The translations under genes were made by a program, and so were the position numbers. 64,000 nucleotides of DNA from positions 744,001 to 808,000 of the forward strand of contig NZ_CP016619.1 in assembly GCF_002741015.1 (NCBI RefSeq), given 5' to 3'. Source of the DNA: Microvirga ossetica (lineage in GTDB: Bacteria; Pseudomonadota; Alphaproteobacteria; Rhizobiales; Beijerinckiaceae). Under the pieces are notes generated by a model. That model searched no databases and was not told the origin of the DNA. It worked only from the letters and a program-made list of their open reading frames with translations. Shown one piece after another: positions 48,634 through 56,986 of this stretch. Each line of letters starts with the position of its first letter. Within the stretch, counting starts at the first letter, position 1.

Positions 48634-50241
48634 ATGCCCGCCACCCGCCTCGTCGGTCGCCCCACCGCGCCGGGACTGGCGCGCGGGCCAGTCGCACTCC
48701 TCGATCGGGCCGGCGGCGAATGCCGGGTCACCGGCGACCCGGCATTCGAGGCAAGCGCCTTGCGCATGGCGATCCGGACCGCGATCGAGACGCTGAACCT
48801 TCTCGCCGCAGAGGCCGGCGACGCGGGCGCCGAGATTCTGGGTTTCCAGATCGCCATGCTGGAGGACGACGCGCTGTCGGCCGATGCCTTCGCGGAGATT
48901 GCGGCCGGCATCCCGGCGGATCACGCCTGGCGCCGCGCCCTTGATCGGGAGATCGCGGGCTACACCGCCTCCGAGGATGAGTATTTCCGCGCCCGGGCGA
49001 CCGATCTCGAGGATATGCGGGACCGGGTCCTCGACGCGCTGACGGGCGCCGGCACCCGTACGATCCCGCCCGGGTCCGTTGTCTTCGCCGACAACGTGAC
49101 GCCTTCCCGCTTCCTCGCCACCGACTGGACCGGAGGCGCCATCGTCCTCGCCGGCGGGAGCCCGACGAGCCATGTGGCCACCCTGGCGCGAGGGCGCGGC
49201 GTGCCGATGGTGGTCGGCGTGAGGATCTCCGCGGATGCGCTCGGATCAACCCCGTCCGAGGCGATCGTGGACGGCGCGACGGGCCTTGTCCTAATTGGCC
49301 CCGATGCGGCGGACCTGGAGGCGTTCCGATCGCTCGAGATGGCGGCGGCTGACACCGTGGCCCGTCATGCCGCCTACCGTCTGAAGCCCGCGGTGACTGC
49401 AGACGGCACGCCGATCGCCGTTCAGGTCAACATCGCCGATCCGGCGGAACTCGACGCGCTTGACCTCGCATCCTGCGACGGCATCGGGCTGGTGCGGACG
49501 GAACTCCTGTTCGGCGGCCGCGGGCTGCCCGACGAGGAGCATCAGGTCGCAATCTACCGGCGCATCGTCGAATGGGCGTCCGGCAAGCCCGTCATCATCC
49601 GCACACTGGACGCGGGCGGCGACAAGCCGATCCCGGGTCTAACCGAGAACGGCGAAACGAACCCGTTCCTCGGCCTGCGCGGCGTTCGCCTCACTCTCAA
49701 ACACCTGGATCTGTTCAGAACGCAACTTCGAGCGCTCGCCCGCGCGGCCGCCTATGGGGGCATCGAGATCATGGTGCCGATGGTGACAGTCCGGGAGGAA
49801 CTGTCCGCGTCCCGCGCACTTCTCGACGAGGCGGTGGCCTCGTTGTCTGCAGAAGGCCTGCCCCATCGACGGCCGCCGCTCGGCATGATGGTCGAGGTGC
49901 CTGCGGCCGCAATCGCGATCGATCTCTTCGACGCCGATTTCTTTTCCATCGGCTCGAACGATCTAACCCAATATGTCACGGCCGCGAGCCGCGACACCGC
50001 CTCCGTCGTGTCCCTCGCCGATCCCGCCCATCCGGCGGTGCTGCGCCTCATCGAAGAGGTCGCCGCTCACGGGGCGAGGAGCGGCCGCAAGGTGTCCCTC
50101 TGCGGGGATGCCGGGGCTGATCCCCGCATGCTGCCGCTGCTCCTGCGGCGCGGGCTGCGCACCGTCTCCGTCGCGCCGACCCTCGTGGCGACGACGAAGG
50201 CGGCGATCGCTGCCATCGACCTCCGGGACGGCGAGCGATGA
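48634..50241 (+). CDS. ptsI: PTS enzyme I (phosphoenolpyruvate-protein phosphotransferase)
   Basis: The product has 535 residues, slightly short of the 570 common for enzyme I. GGSPTSHVATLARGRGVPMVVG places the phospho-His at residue 180. The barrel carries TLDAGGDKPIPGL, NPFLGLRGVRL, IMVPMVTVREEL and FSIGSNDLTQY. Catalytic Cys lies in SLCGDAGADP, where Glu of the usual CGE motif is Asp. It transfers phosphate from PEP to HPr. The Dha system uses PEP rather than ATP, and this gene is the dedicated energy source. Its stop overlaps the next start (ATGA). Confidence 0.88.
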   Translation: MPATRLVGRPTAPGLARGPVALLDRAGGECRVTGDPAFEASALRMAIRTAIETLNLLAAEAGDAGAEILGFQIAMLEDDALSADAFAEIAAGIPADHAWRRALDREIAGYTASEDEYFRARATDLEDMRDRVLDALTGAGTRTIPPGSVVFADNVTPSRFLATDWTGGAIVLAGGSPTSHVATLARGRGVPMVVGVRISADALGSTPSEAIVDGATGLVLIGPDAADLEAFRSLEMAAADTVARHAAYRLKPAVTADGTPIAVQVNIADPAELDALDLASCDGIGLVRTELLFGGRGLPDEEHQVAIYRRIVEWASGKPVIIRTLDAGGDKPIPGLTENGETNPFLGLRGVRLTLKHLDLFRTQLRALARAAAYGGIEIMVPMVTVREELSASRALLDEAVASLSAEGLPHRRPPLGMMVEVPAAAIAIDLFDADFFSIGSNDLTQYVTAASRDTASVVSLADPAHPAVLRLIEEVAAHGARSGRKVSLCGDAGADPRMLPLLLRRGLRTVSVAPTLVATTKAAIAAIDLRDGER

Positions 50242-50675
50242 CGTCTCGCCCGGCCGACAAGGCGACGAAGACCGATGCAGTCGGCGCCTATAAGCAGATT
50301 CTGGCGGACCTGCTCGATCGCCGACCATCCGGGACGCGGCAACGCCTGGCCATTGCGCTCAACAAGAACCGCAGCTTCGTCTCGCAGATTACGAACCCGG
50401 TCTATCCGGTGCCGGTGCCGGTGCAGCACCTCTCGGTCATCTTCGAGGTCTGCCACTTCTCGCCCGCGGAGCGGCAGGCCTTCCTGGACGCCTATCACGC
50501 CGCCCATCCGCGCCGCCTGGTGACGGCCGGGCACGGGCCGGCCACGCGGCGCATCACCATCAATGTTCCCGACCTCGGCGACGCGAAACGCAATCGCGCC
50601 CTCGAAGACCTGATGGAAGAGATGGCCCGGCGCATCGCCCACATCATCCGCGCCTCAGAACGGAGGGAGCCATGA
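50238..50675 (+). CDS. Unknown HTH-like protein embedded in the Dha operon
   Basis: The product has 145 residues. TRQRLAIALNKNRSFVSQITNP looks like a Cro/Xre-type helix-turn-helix. VQHLSVIFEVCHFSPAERQAFLDAYHAAHP may form a second helical bundle, and the C-terminus (ALEDLMEEMARRIAHIIR) an amphipathic helix. No family name is recognised. Both ends overlap neighbours by four bases (50238-50241 and 50672-50675), so its amount is tied to enzyme I and DhaK. It could be a phosphorylation-sensing regulator or a structural partner. Confidence 0.65.
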   Translation: MTSRPADKATKTDAVGAYKQILADLLDRRPSGTRQRLAIALNKNRSFVSQITNPVYPVPVPVQHLSVIFEVCHFSPAERQAFLDAYHAAHPRRLVTAGHGPATRRITINVPDLGDAKRNRALEDLMEEMARRIAHIIRASERREP

Positions 50676-51661
50676 AGAAGTTCGTCAACGATGTCGAGAC
50701 GGTCCTGTCCGAAAGCCTCGACGGGTTCGCTGCCGCTCATGCGGACATCGTTGTCCTTGGGCCCGAGCGAAAGTTCGTCAGGCGCCGCTCCCTCACGCAC
50801 GGCAAGGTTGCGCTGATCTCGGGCGGCGGATCGGGCCACGAGCCGCTTCATGCTGGCTTCGTCGGACTTGGGATGCTCGACGCGGCGTGCCCCGGCCAGG
50901 TATTCACCTCGCCGACACCGGACCAGATGGTGGAAGCCGCCGAGGCCGTCGACACCGGCGCCGGATGCCTCTTCATCGTCAAGAACTATGAAGGCGACGT
51001 GATGAACTTCGAGATGGCCGTCGAGATGGCGGGCCGCAAGGTCCTGACAGTCGTCACAGATGATGACGTCGCGGTCGAGAACTCCCTCTACACGACCGGC
51101 CGGCGGGGCGTCGCCGGCACCCTCGTCGTTGAGAAAATGGTCGGCGCAGCCGCCGAGGCAAAGGCAGGTCTCGCAGAGCTCCAGACGCTCGGACAGCAGG
51201 TCAATAGCCAAACCCGCTCGATGGGCGTTGCACTGACATCCTGCACCGTACCGGCGGCCGGAAAGCCGACTTTCGAGATTTCAGACGACGAGATGGAGTT
51301 TGGCGTCGGGATCCATGGCGAACCGGGTCGGCGCCGTGTGCGCCTCGAGAAGGCGGATCGGATTGCCGAGGACTTGATGGCGCCGATCCTGGCGGATCTT
51401 GCGATCAGACCGGGCACCCCGGTCCTTCTCCTCGTGAATGGCTTCGGCGGCACGCCCGCAATGGAGCTTTACCTGATGTTCGACAGCGCGAAGCGCCTCC
51501 TCGACAACGCCGGCGCAATCCTCGCTCGCTCGCTCGTCGGCCCCTATGTGACCTCGCTCGACATGGCCGGCTGTTCCCTCACGGTGACAGTGCTGGATGA
51601 CACCTTGATCCGGCTTTGGGATCAGCCAGTGCACACGGCCGCGTTGCGATGGGGCGCGTGA
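50672..51661 (+). CDS. dhaK: Dihydroxyacetone kinase subunit DhaK
   Basis: The product has 329 residues, the size of PTS-type DhaK. ISGGGSGHEPLHAGFVG binds the triose, and His215 in GVGIHGEPG forms the covalent hemiaminal with dihydroxyacetone. LLVNGFGGTPAMELYLMF and the remaining blocks are conserved. The subunit holds the substrate while DhaL-ADP donates the phosphate. No dhaL follows: after 51661 come only IS110 and cyclase fragments. Unless DhaL is encoded elsewhere, the gene is an orphan. Confidence 0.9.
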   Translation: MKKFVNDVETVLSESLDGFAAAHADIVVLGPERKFVRRRSLTHGKVALISGGGSGHEPLHAGFVGLGMLDAACPGQVFTSPTPDQMVEAAEAVDTGAGCLFIVKNYEGDVMNFEMAVEMAGRKVLTVVTDDDVAVENSLYTTGRRGVAGTLVVEKMVGAAAEAKAGLAELQTLGQQVNSQTRSMGVALTSCTVPAAGKPTFEISDDEMEFGVGIHGEPGRRRVRLEKADRIAEDLMAPILADLAIRPGTPVLLLVNGFGGTPAMELYLMFDSAKRLLDNAGAILARSLVGPYVTSLDMAGCSLTVTVLDDTLIRLWDQPVHTAALRWGA

Positions 51662-51785
51662 CCACGCCGCATCAGTGCCGAGGGTATCGTCATATGTGGA
51701 CATCGGATAATGGCGGGGAGCGCGAGAGCTCTAGCGGAGACGCCGATCAGGCGACAGTCTGATTAGCCCAACAGAGCAGGAGCAG

Positions 51786-51905
51786 ATGATGACCCACTAT
51801 GCCGGTTTGGATGTGTCACAAAAGGAGACCACGATCTGCATCGTAGATGAGCAGGGCCGCCGCCTGTGGCGCGGCACGGCCCCAACCGATCCCGAGGCTC
51901 TGACC
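51786..51905 (+). pseudogene. IS110-family transposase, N-terminal fragment
   Basis: About 40 codons: THYAGLDVSQKETTICIVDE with GRRLWRGTAPTDPEAL is the conserved start of IS110 (DEDD) transposases, including the first catalytic Asp. GAGCAGGAGCAG precedes the ATG. Similarity ends at about 51905, where DNA of another origin begins. Confidence 0.75.
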
Positions 51906-52068
51906 GGGATCCCTTGTACTCTGCGAGGAGCGGATCCATGACCTGAGAGCTCAGCCTCTTGATCGCGGCGAGGGTGTCAGCCTCGTCTGCTTCGATCAGG
52001 CGTGAGTACCCGACGATGTCAGTGGCCATAATCGCCGCGAGGCTCCGCTCGACCCGACACGGTGCCAT
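51906..52068 (-). pseudogene. Adenylate/guanylate cyclase, N-terminal fragment
   Basis: About 54 codons from the ATG at 52068. ERSLAAIMATDIVGYSRLIE and EADTLAAIKRLSSQVMDPLLAEY are the start of the class III cyclase catalytic domain (metal-binding D in ATDIVGYSR). The rest is missing, cut at the junction with the IS110 fragment at about 51905. Confidence 0.72.
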
Positions 52069-52259
52069 GAACGCCCTCCAGAGCGCAGTCGGATAGCCTG
52101 GGCCGCCTCAATCCTCGCAGCTCGGTCACGCCGAACAACCGGAATTAACGCGGCTATGATCGGCAGCCATCGAAGCGATTGCCGGTTCGGCGAACGACCG
52201 GAACGGGTCAAACGCGGTAGGGGCACGGGAGACATTCCACAGGAAGGGCACAGACCTCC

Positions 52260-52310
52260 TATGTGATCCGGCTCCAGTTACCAACTCGCCTATTCGTGCA
52301 ACAAAGCGTC
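52260..52310. repeat. Solitary IS5-type end
   Basis: ATCCGGCTCCAGTTACCAA and TTCGTGCAACAAAGCG match, in the same orientation, the right end of the IS at 47033-48138 (CGGCTGCGGTTACCAA, CCGTGCAACAAGCC). No transposase accompanies it, so it is a leftover end of a related copy. It borders the broken YccA gene. Confidence 0.65.
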
Positions 52311-52679
52311 GTGCAGGTGTTCTTCATCACGGCGGCGGCCTTCGGCTCGCTGTCCCTGTGGGGCTACACCACGAACCGCAGCCTGTCCGGCATGGGCTCG
52401 TTCCTGATCATGGGTCTCGTCGGCCTGATCCTGGCCTCGATCGTCAACATCTTCGTGGCATCGAGCATGCTGCAGTTCGGCATTTCCGTGATCGGCGTGC
52501 TGATCTTCGCAGGCCTGACGGCCTACGACACGCAGAAGCTGAAGGAGATGTACCTTTACGGCAATTTCGACTCCGAGACTGCCGCGAAGGCCCCCGTGTT
52601 CGGCGCCCTGACGCTGTATCTGGACTTCATCAACATGTTCCAGTTCCTCCTCGCGCTCGTAGGCAACCGCAGAGCGTAA
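52311..52679 (+). pseudogene. Bax inhibitor-1/YccA-family membrane protein, C-terminal part
   Basis: About 122 codons remain of the usual 230 or so. FFITAAAFGSLSLWGYTTNR and MGLVGLILASIVNIFVAS are membrane segments. LIFAGLTAYDTQKLKEMY holds the conserved Asp of the family's pH-sensing pair. The N-terminal three helices are replaced by the IS end. A terminator follows. Family members are calcium-leak-type channels. Confidence 0.78.
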
Positions 52680-52704
52680 GGACAAGCGGACCGCACGATC
52701 TCGA

Positions 52705-52729
52705 AGCCCCGACTGAGAAGCCGGGGCGT
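52705..52729 (+). terminator. Terminator after the YccA fragment
   Basis: GCCCCG (52706-52711) and CGGGGC (52722-52727) form a six-pair GC stem around a 10-base loop, followed by GTTATCGT. The T run is short. Confidence 0.55.
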
Positions 52730-53280
52730 TATCGTCAGATGCAATTTGGTAAGGTTTAATGCTCGGATAGCGAGGGCTCTGCATAATGAGGTCGCGGCTC
52801 ACAATCAGCAATGTCGACTCGGCATTCTGCTTTCGCGCGACTGCGCGCGAAAACGTCACCGTGTCTGTTCTTTCACCACGAGATGCATAGCGACGACGCA
52901 GTGGCTCACCAACATCCTCTTGTTCAGCTTATCGCACGACCTTTCTCCGATGGGTCATTGCAGCGTCGACCTATGGTCTCACGCCCGAGCCGAGGGACGA
53001 TAAAGATCCTGGCTTGACGCCCAACTCCTGAGCCCTTGAGGGACCCTTGGTCTCGATGGAGCATGCCATCTGATCAAGGGCTCTGGGTGCAACTTTGACA
53101 GCGGCAAGGGAGGTCGACGACCTTATTCAGGTTCATGGCTACCCATTTTTGCTGCCCTTCTATTTCTCACCGGATCAGTCCTGGCACGCTCCTTGCATAG
53201 CAACGGGCTAGGACTGATCCGAGCCACGGCTTGGCGACAAAGCGTCACTGAATGTCACCCTCGTCGATGGAGAGCTCAAA
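52730..53280. other. 550-bp stretch with no identifiable gene
   Basis: Only short frames without family patterns occur. Base composition is a little richer in A+T than the neighbouring genes. No repeats, tRNA or regulatory palindromes stood out. Confidence 0.4.
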
Positions 53281-53565
53281 GTGCAACGCAACCTTCTTCG
53301 GCAGCCCATCGCCTCACCGGCAATGAGACGATTCTATCCGCCAGATGATCTGCTCGGCGAAATCCAGGCCACGCTTGCGGCCATGGCTGATCTGGAGTGC
53401 CGCTACGAGATGGATCAGGAGCAATCCAAGCTGGGCTCAGTCGCGGAGGCTTCAAGGCACGCCGTTTGTGCCGAACGCGAGAAGCACCACCAGGAGGCGC
53501 GCAGGCGTTATGTTCAGCGCCTGAACGAGTTAGAATCCCGAGTGCAGGCACCAGGAGGCTGGTGA
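53281..53565 (+). CDS. Small coiled-coil hypothetical protein
   Basis: The frame starts with GTG at 53281, supported by GGAGAGCTCAAA upstream, and gives 94 residues; an ATG at 53323 is the alternative (80 residues). FYPPDDLLGEIQATLAAMAD and the following Glu/Arg-rich stretch (HHQEARRRYVQRLNELESR) predict long helices, possibly a coiled coil. No function or domain is known to me. The gene is isolated. Confidence 0.5.
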   Translation: MQRNLLRQPIASPAMRRFYPPDDLLGEIQATLAAMADLECRYEMDQEQSKLGSVAEASRHAVCAEREKHHQEARRRYVQRLNELESRVQAPGGW

Positions 53566-53790
53566 GCGGCTATCGTTTTCCACTCTAGCGCAGACGGAAT
53601 CGCCAATTGAACTAGGCTTATCACGTCAGAGCGAAAGCCAGTGAAAACCCGCGATGTGACCCGGCAGAAAATCTCGTCGAGGTAAGCAACCCCAGTTAAG
53701 GTTACGACGCCGTCGGAACGGCCTGAGGTGCCGCCACGGCATGTGGAACGCCAGTCCTGGCCATCCCATGAAACGCGGACATACGCCTTG

Positions 53791-54103
53791 TCAGTTGTTC
53801 GACAAGATGAAGTTCCGCACGACCGGATAGACTTGGTTCTCCCACTTCCTGCCCGAGAAGACACCGTAATGGCCGACACCGGTCTGCAGGTGGTGGCGCT
53901 TCATGAAGGGAGGTAGCTGTGAGCAGAGATCATGGGCTGCCACCGTCTGGCCAACCGAGCAGATATCATCGCGTTCCCCCTCAACCGTCAGAAGGGCGGT
54001 CCGTCGGATAGAGCGGAGATCAAGGGACTGGCCGCGGTACTTGGGCTGGTTGCGCCCAACATCATTGTCCTGGAACACCGATTTGACGGTCTCGAGGTAG
54101 AAC
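53791..54103 (-). pseudogene. phaZ: Intracellular poly(hydroxyalkanoate) depolymerase, C-terminal remnant
   Basis: About 103 codons. FYLETVKSVFQDNDVG, LDLRSIRRTALLTVEGERDD and VGHYGVFSGRKWENQVYP are the C-terminal catalytic Asp/His region of PhaZ (alpha/beta-hydrolase, normally about 400 residues). The IS6 element begins exactly at 54104 and removes the nucleophile half. PhaZ degrades storage polyester; this copy cannot work. Confidence 0.8.
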
Positions 54104-54916
54104 GGCACTGTTGCATTAACCTCGGCAGTGTAATCCGGAGCGGTCAGTCGAGGAGCCGTCCTATTGTCTCTGTTCAAGCGCCGCCGCTTTCCGGTCACGA
54201 TCATCCTGCTGTGCGTGCGCTGGTACTGCAAGTATGGGATCAGCTATCGCGATCTCGCCGAGATGACGTCCGAGCGCGGTGTCGCCGTTGATCCATCCAC
54301 AATCTTTCGATGGGTTCAGCGCTACGCTCCGGAGATCGAGAAGCGGATCCGGCCCTACCAGGGACCTCGCTCACGCTCCTGGAGAGTGGACGAGACCTAC
54401 ATCCGCGTCGGCGGCAAGTGGAAGTACCTGTTTCGCGCGGTCGACAAGCACGGTCGGTTGATCGCCTTCATGCTATCCGATCGCCGGAATACCAACGCCG
54501 CTTATCGTTTCCTGCGTAAAGCCCTCAAGGCGATGAGCCACTGTCCACCATCCTCTATCACGACGGATAAGCTGGCGTCGTATCCCAGGGCGATCCTGCG
54601 CCTGCAGAACGAAGGGCTGTTGTCGAAAGATGTCGAGCACCGCACCTCGAAATATCTGAATAACATCCTTGAGGCGGATCATGGCGCGCTCAAGCGCGTG
54701 ATCCGTCCGACGCGTGGCTTCCAGACGATGAAAACCGCCGCCGCGACCCTGGCGGGTTTTGAAATCATGCGCATGATCCGCCGCGGTCATTACAACAAGC
54801 GAGGATGTCGAGCGACTGGCAAAATCCGTCTTATCAATCAGCTCTTCGGTCTTGCTGCCTGAGCGGCCTGTTCGGTGGGGTTCGTTATGCCCTTTTCAAG
54901 TTACTGCAACAGTGCC
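54104..54916 (+). mobile_element. IS6-family insertion sequence
   Basis: The element is 813 bp with perfect ends GGCACTGTTGCA (54104-54115) and TGCAACAGTGCC (54905-54916). The flanking octamers GGTAGAAC and GAAAATTG differ, so the 8-bp duplication expected of a simple IS6 insertion is absent. This points to recombination with another copy. Confidence 0.85.
54164..54862 (+). CDS. IS6-family transposase
   Basis: The frame begins with TTG at 54164 (MSLFKRRRFPVTIILL) and yields 232 residues. The HTH region is YGISYRDLAEMTSERGVAVDPST. Catalytic Asp, Asp and Glu are in SWRVDETYIRV, ITTDKLASYPRA and ILEADHGALKRV. The frame is intact. The enzyme forms cointegrates by replicative transposition. Confidence 0.9.
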   Translation: MSLFKRRRFPVTIILLCVRWYCKYGISYRDLAEMTSERGVAVDPSTIFRWVQRYAPEIEKRIRPYQGPRSRSWRVDETYIRVGGKWKYLFRAVDKHGRLIAFMLSDRRNTNAAYRFLRKALKAMSHCPPSSITTDKLASYPRAILRLQNEGLLSKDVEHRTSKYLNNILEADHGALKRVIRPTRGFQTMKTAAATLAGFEIMRMIRRGHYNKRGCRATGKIRLINQLFGLAA

Positions 54917-54957
54917 GAAAATTGTGCGGCAATTGGAGCCGTCTCCGCAGTGGCTAG

Positions 54958-55542
54958 TCAGGACGCACTGGCGCGCGCTGCCTTCAAGGCCGCGGTCCAC
55001 CACAGCAGATCGTCGATCAACATCTCGGCAGGCTTTTCCAGCTCAGCCAGCCCGGCATCGACATCGCCGCCCTTGTAGTGAGCCCATAGGGTGGCGACAG
55101 GGATGTGGACCGATGAGCGTATCGGGGCGATCTGAAGCTCAATCAAGGTTTGGCGGAGCTGCTGCACGCTGCGCGCGCCCATGGCGGATCCGTAGCTCAC
55201 GAAGCCAGCCGCCTTGCGATTCCACTCGGGATAGACCCAGTCGATCGCGTTCTTGAGCACCGCGGAGGGACCGTAGTTATACTCGGGGGTGACGAAGACG
55301 AAGCCGTCGGACTGCGCGATCGCGGCGGTCCATCTCTGCACCACCTCATTCTCATAGGGCTGTCGACCCGGGGTGGCCGGCGACACAGGCTGGTCAAAGA
55401 ACGGCATCGGATAGTCGCGCAGGTCGAGTAGCCGCCCGTCGACGCCATCGCGTTTCTTCAGGTGTTGCAAAATCCAGTGCGCGGGCTTTTCCGAAAACCG
55501 GCCGTCTCGGGTGCTTCCAACAATGACGGAAATGACGGTCAT
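54958..55542 (-). CDS. NADPH-dependent FMN reductase (chromate/quinone reductase-like)
   Basis: The start chosen is the ATG at 55542 (MTVISVIVGSTR), since upstream codons are non-coding. The product has 194 residues. ISVIVGSTRDGRFSEK is the FMN phosphate loop and FVTPEYNYGPSAVLKNAIDWV contains the flavin-binding TPEYN motif. AGFVSYGSAMGARSVQQLR completes the flavodoxin-like fold. Such enzymes reduce FMN, quinones or azo dyes with NAD(P)H. It lies just right of the IS6 element. Confidence 0.87.
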   Translation of the reverse strand: MTVISVIVGSTRDGRFSEKPAHWILQHLKKRDGVDGRLLDLRDYPMPFFDQPVSPATPGRQPYENEVVQRWTAAIAQSDGFVFVTPEYNYGPSAVLKNAIDWVYPEWNRKAAGFVSYGSAMGARSVQQLRQTLIELQIAPIRSSVHIPVATLWAHYKGGDVDAGLAELEKPAEMLIDDLLWWTAALKAARASAS

Positions 55543-55724
55543 GCTTTTAATCCTCGCTGTTCGCCGAAAGAAAAAAGGTCGGTTGATGAGGGGAACAGGT
55601 TGCCTCCCGGACCAGGTTTGGTTGGTCGTCCGGCGCATCCCGTTTGCGTTTTGAGGAGATCGTCGTGTCCATTCCGGTATCAAACTGCGACCTGGATGAA
55701 GGTGGACGATCTGCTCGCACTCGA

Positions 55725-56171
55725 TCAGAACGACTGTACCACGTCGCTGGGTGGTCCGATATCGGCGACGCCATTCGGCAGTTGCGCCTGCGCCATCGCC
55801 AGCGGATTGAAGCTTTCGCGCAGCAACTTGATCTCACCAGCCTCTGCCACCAAGTACCCCGTGAACAGCTGATGGAGCGTTCTGCCGGTCGCAGCGGCCC
55901 GTGCGTGCGCTACATACTCGGCGAACGTCTTGTCCGGCGTCTCGATCAGGATACGAACATCGTCCGGCGCGAACGCGAAGTTCGGATAGAGTTCGAGCAA
56001 CCGGCGAAGGAGCGCGGTGATCTCATGGCGGCCCGTGTAGCGAGGTTCGACGCCGAGCGAGCGCAGAAACGGCAGTTCGAACGCCCCGTCGTACGCAAAA
56101 AGGGACGCAGCGCGTTCCGGCTCACGGATCGAGACGAGATATTCCAACAGCAGAGCTTTTGAGTCTTTCAT
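55725..56171 (-). CDS. SnoaL-like (NTF2-fold) protein
   Basis: The start chosen is the ATG at 56171 (MKDSKALLLEYL), which has GGAG six bases upstream; the ATG at 56177 is too close to it. The product has 148 residues. AASLFAYDGAFELPFLRSLG and TGRHEITALLRRLLELYPNF fit the cone-shaped SnoaL/ketosteroid-isomerase fold. A conserved role (isomerase, cyclase or detoxification) cannot be set. It precedes the FMN reductase on the same strand with a gap of about 180 bp. Confidence 0.72.
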   Translation of the reverse strand: MKDSKALLLEYLVSIREPERAASLFAYDGAFELPFLRSLGVEPRYTGRHEITALLRRLLELYPNFAFAPDDVRILIETPDKTFAEYVAHARAAATGRTLHQLFTGYLVAEAGEIKLLRESFNPLAMAQAQLPNGVADIGPPSDVVQSF

Positions 56172-56314
56172 CTTCATCTCCTTCAGGCGGAGTGAGCGAA
56201 CGAGAACCTCGCACTGCGAGGCATGCTGCCTTTTCTGAGTGGATGAGCCGTGGGCAAAGCCGCGGCATCTCCAGCAACAGTCGCGACGCATATCCATGGC
56301 ATGCCTCCCGATGA

Positions 56315-56650
56315 TTAATTCGAGAGTGGACTGTGTTGAACCACGACGTTGTCACCCTGGCGCCCGATACTGATCATAGTCGGCTCAACGCCCACGGTGC
56401 CCGGAGTGGAGATTATGACCCTCTGTCCTGGAACAAGCACGGTGTGAATCCGAACTGGGGTCCTGTCGCCACTGTCCTGCGCGAGGGTGGTAATCACGTG
56501 GAATCCGTCGGGCTCAACCGTGTAGTAGGCCGTACCGGACACACCTCCTAGGTGAACACTTTGCGCCTGGATCGGCTTCAAGTCGTTGGCCCGTGCCGTG
56601 CCGATTGTGAGGACCAATGCTGCGGCTGCGATGACGTGATAATGAGTCAT
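56315..56650 (-). CDS. Small secreted hypothetical protein
   Basis: The start is the ATG at 56650, with GGAGATTCAC immediately before; this choice separates it from an SDR relic in the same frame upstream. The product has 111 residues with a signal peptide (MTHYHVIAAAALVLTIGTARA, cleavage near residue 21). The mature part is a beta-rich small domain (GTAYYTVEPDGFHVITTLAQ) without known family. Presumed periplasmic. Confidence 0.6.
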   Translation of the reverse strand: MTHYHVIAAAALVLTIGTARANDLKPIQAQSVHLGGVSGTAYYTVEPDGFHVITTLAQDSGDRTPVRIHTVLVPGQRVIISTPGTVGVEPTMISIGRQGDNVVVQHSPLSN

Positions 56651-56716
56651 GTGAATCTCCGCGAAGTCATTGCCTTGAGTGGCCGGCGTTTGGCCGACAC
56701 CGAGCGCCAATGATTT

Positions 56717-56869
56717 CAGGCGCCTGACCAGTACCGCGAGGCGGCTCCGGTTGCGAATGACCGGGATCAGGTCATGGCCACGCTTGGCCAAGCGGACTGC
56801 ATAGATTGCGTCCATGCCTCCATAGGCACCTTTGATCAGTGCGGTGCCGTTCGTTTCAGTGGCGTTCAT
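56717..56869 (-). pseudogene. Short-chain dehydrogenase, N-terminal relic
   Basis: The first 51 codons of the long open frame read NGTALIKGAYGGMDAIYAVRLAKRG-type sequence, which mirrors ALITGASGGIGAIYADRLAKRG of SDR enzymes. The glycine motif is mutated (TG to KG, GIG to GMD) and the remainder of the enzyme is gone. It runs in frame into the leader of the secreted small protein. SDR genes next to GlxA-type regulators are common, which suggests its former job. Confidence 0.55.
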
Positions 56870-56986
56870 GCTTCGCCTCTTCTTTCTGGCGACCGGTTGC
56901 GGCCTTAGGAAGGAGACTAGCCTTGCAGACGCTTGTCTTAAATGTCATATATACGACGTTTTAGGACATTCCCTGGGAGTGACCCA

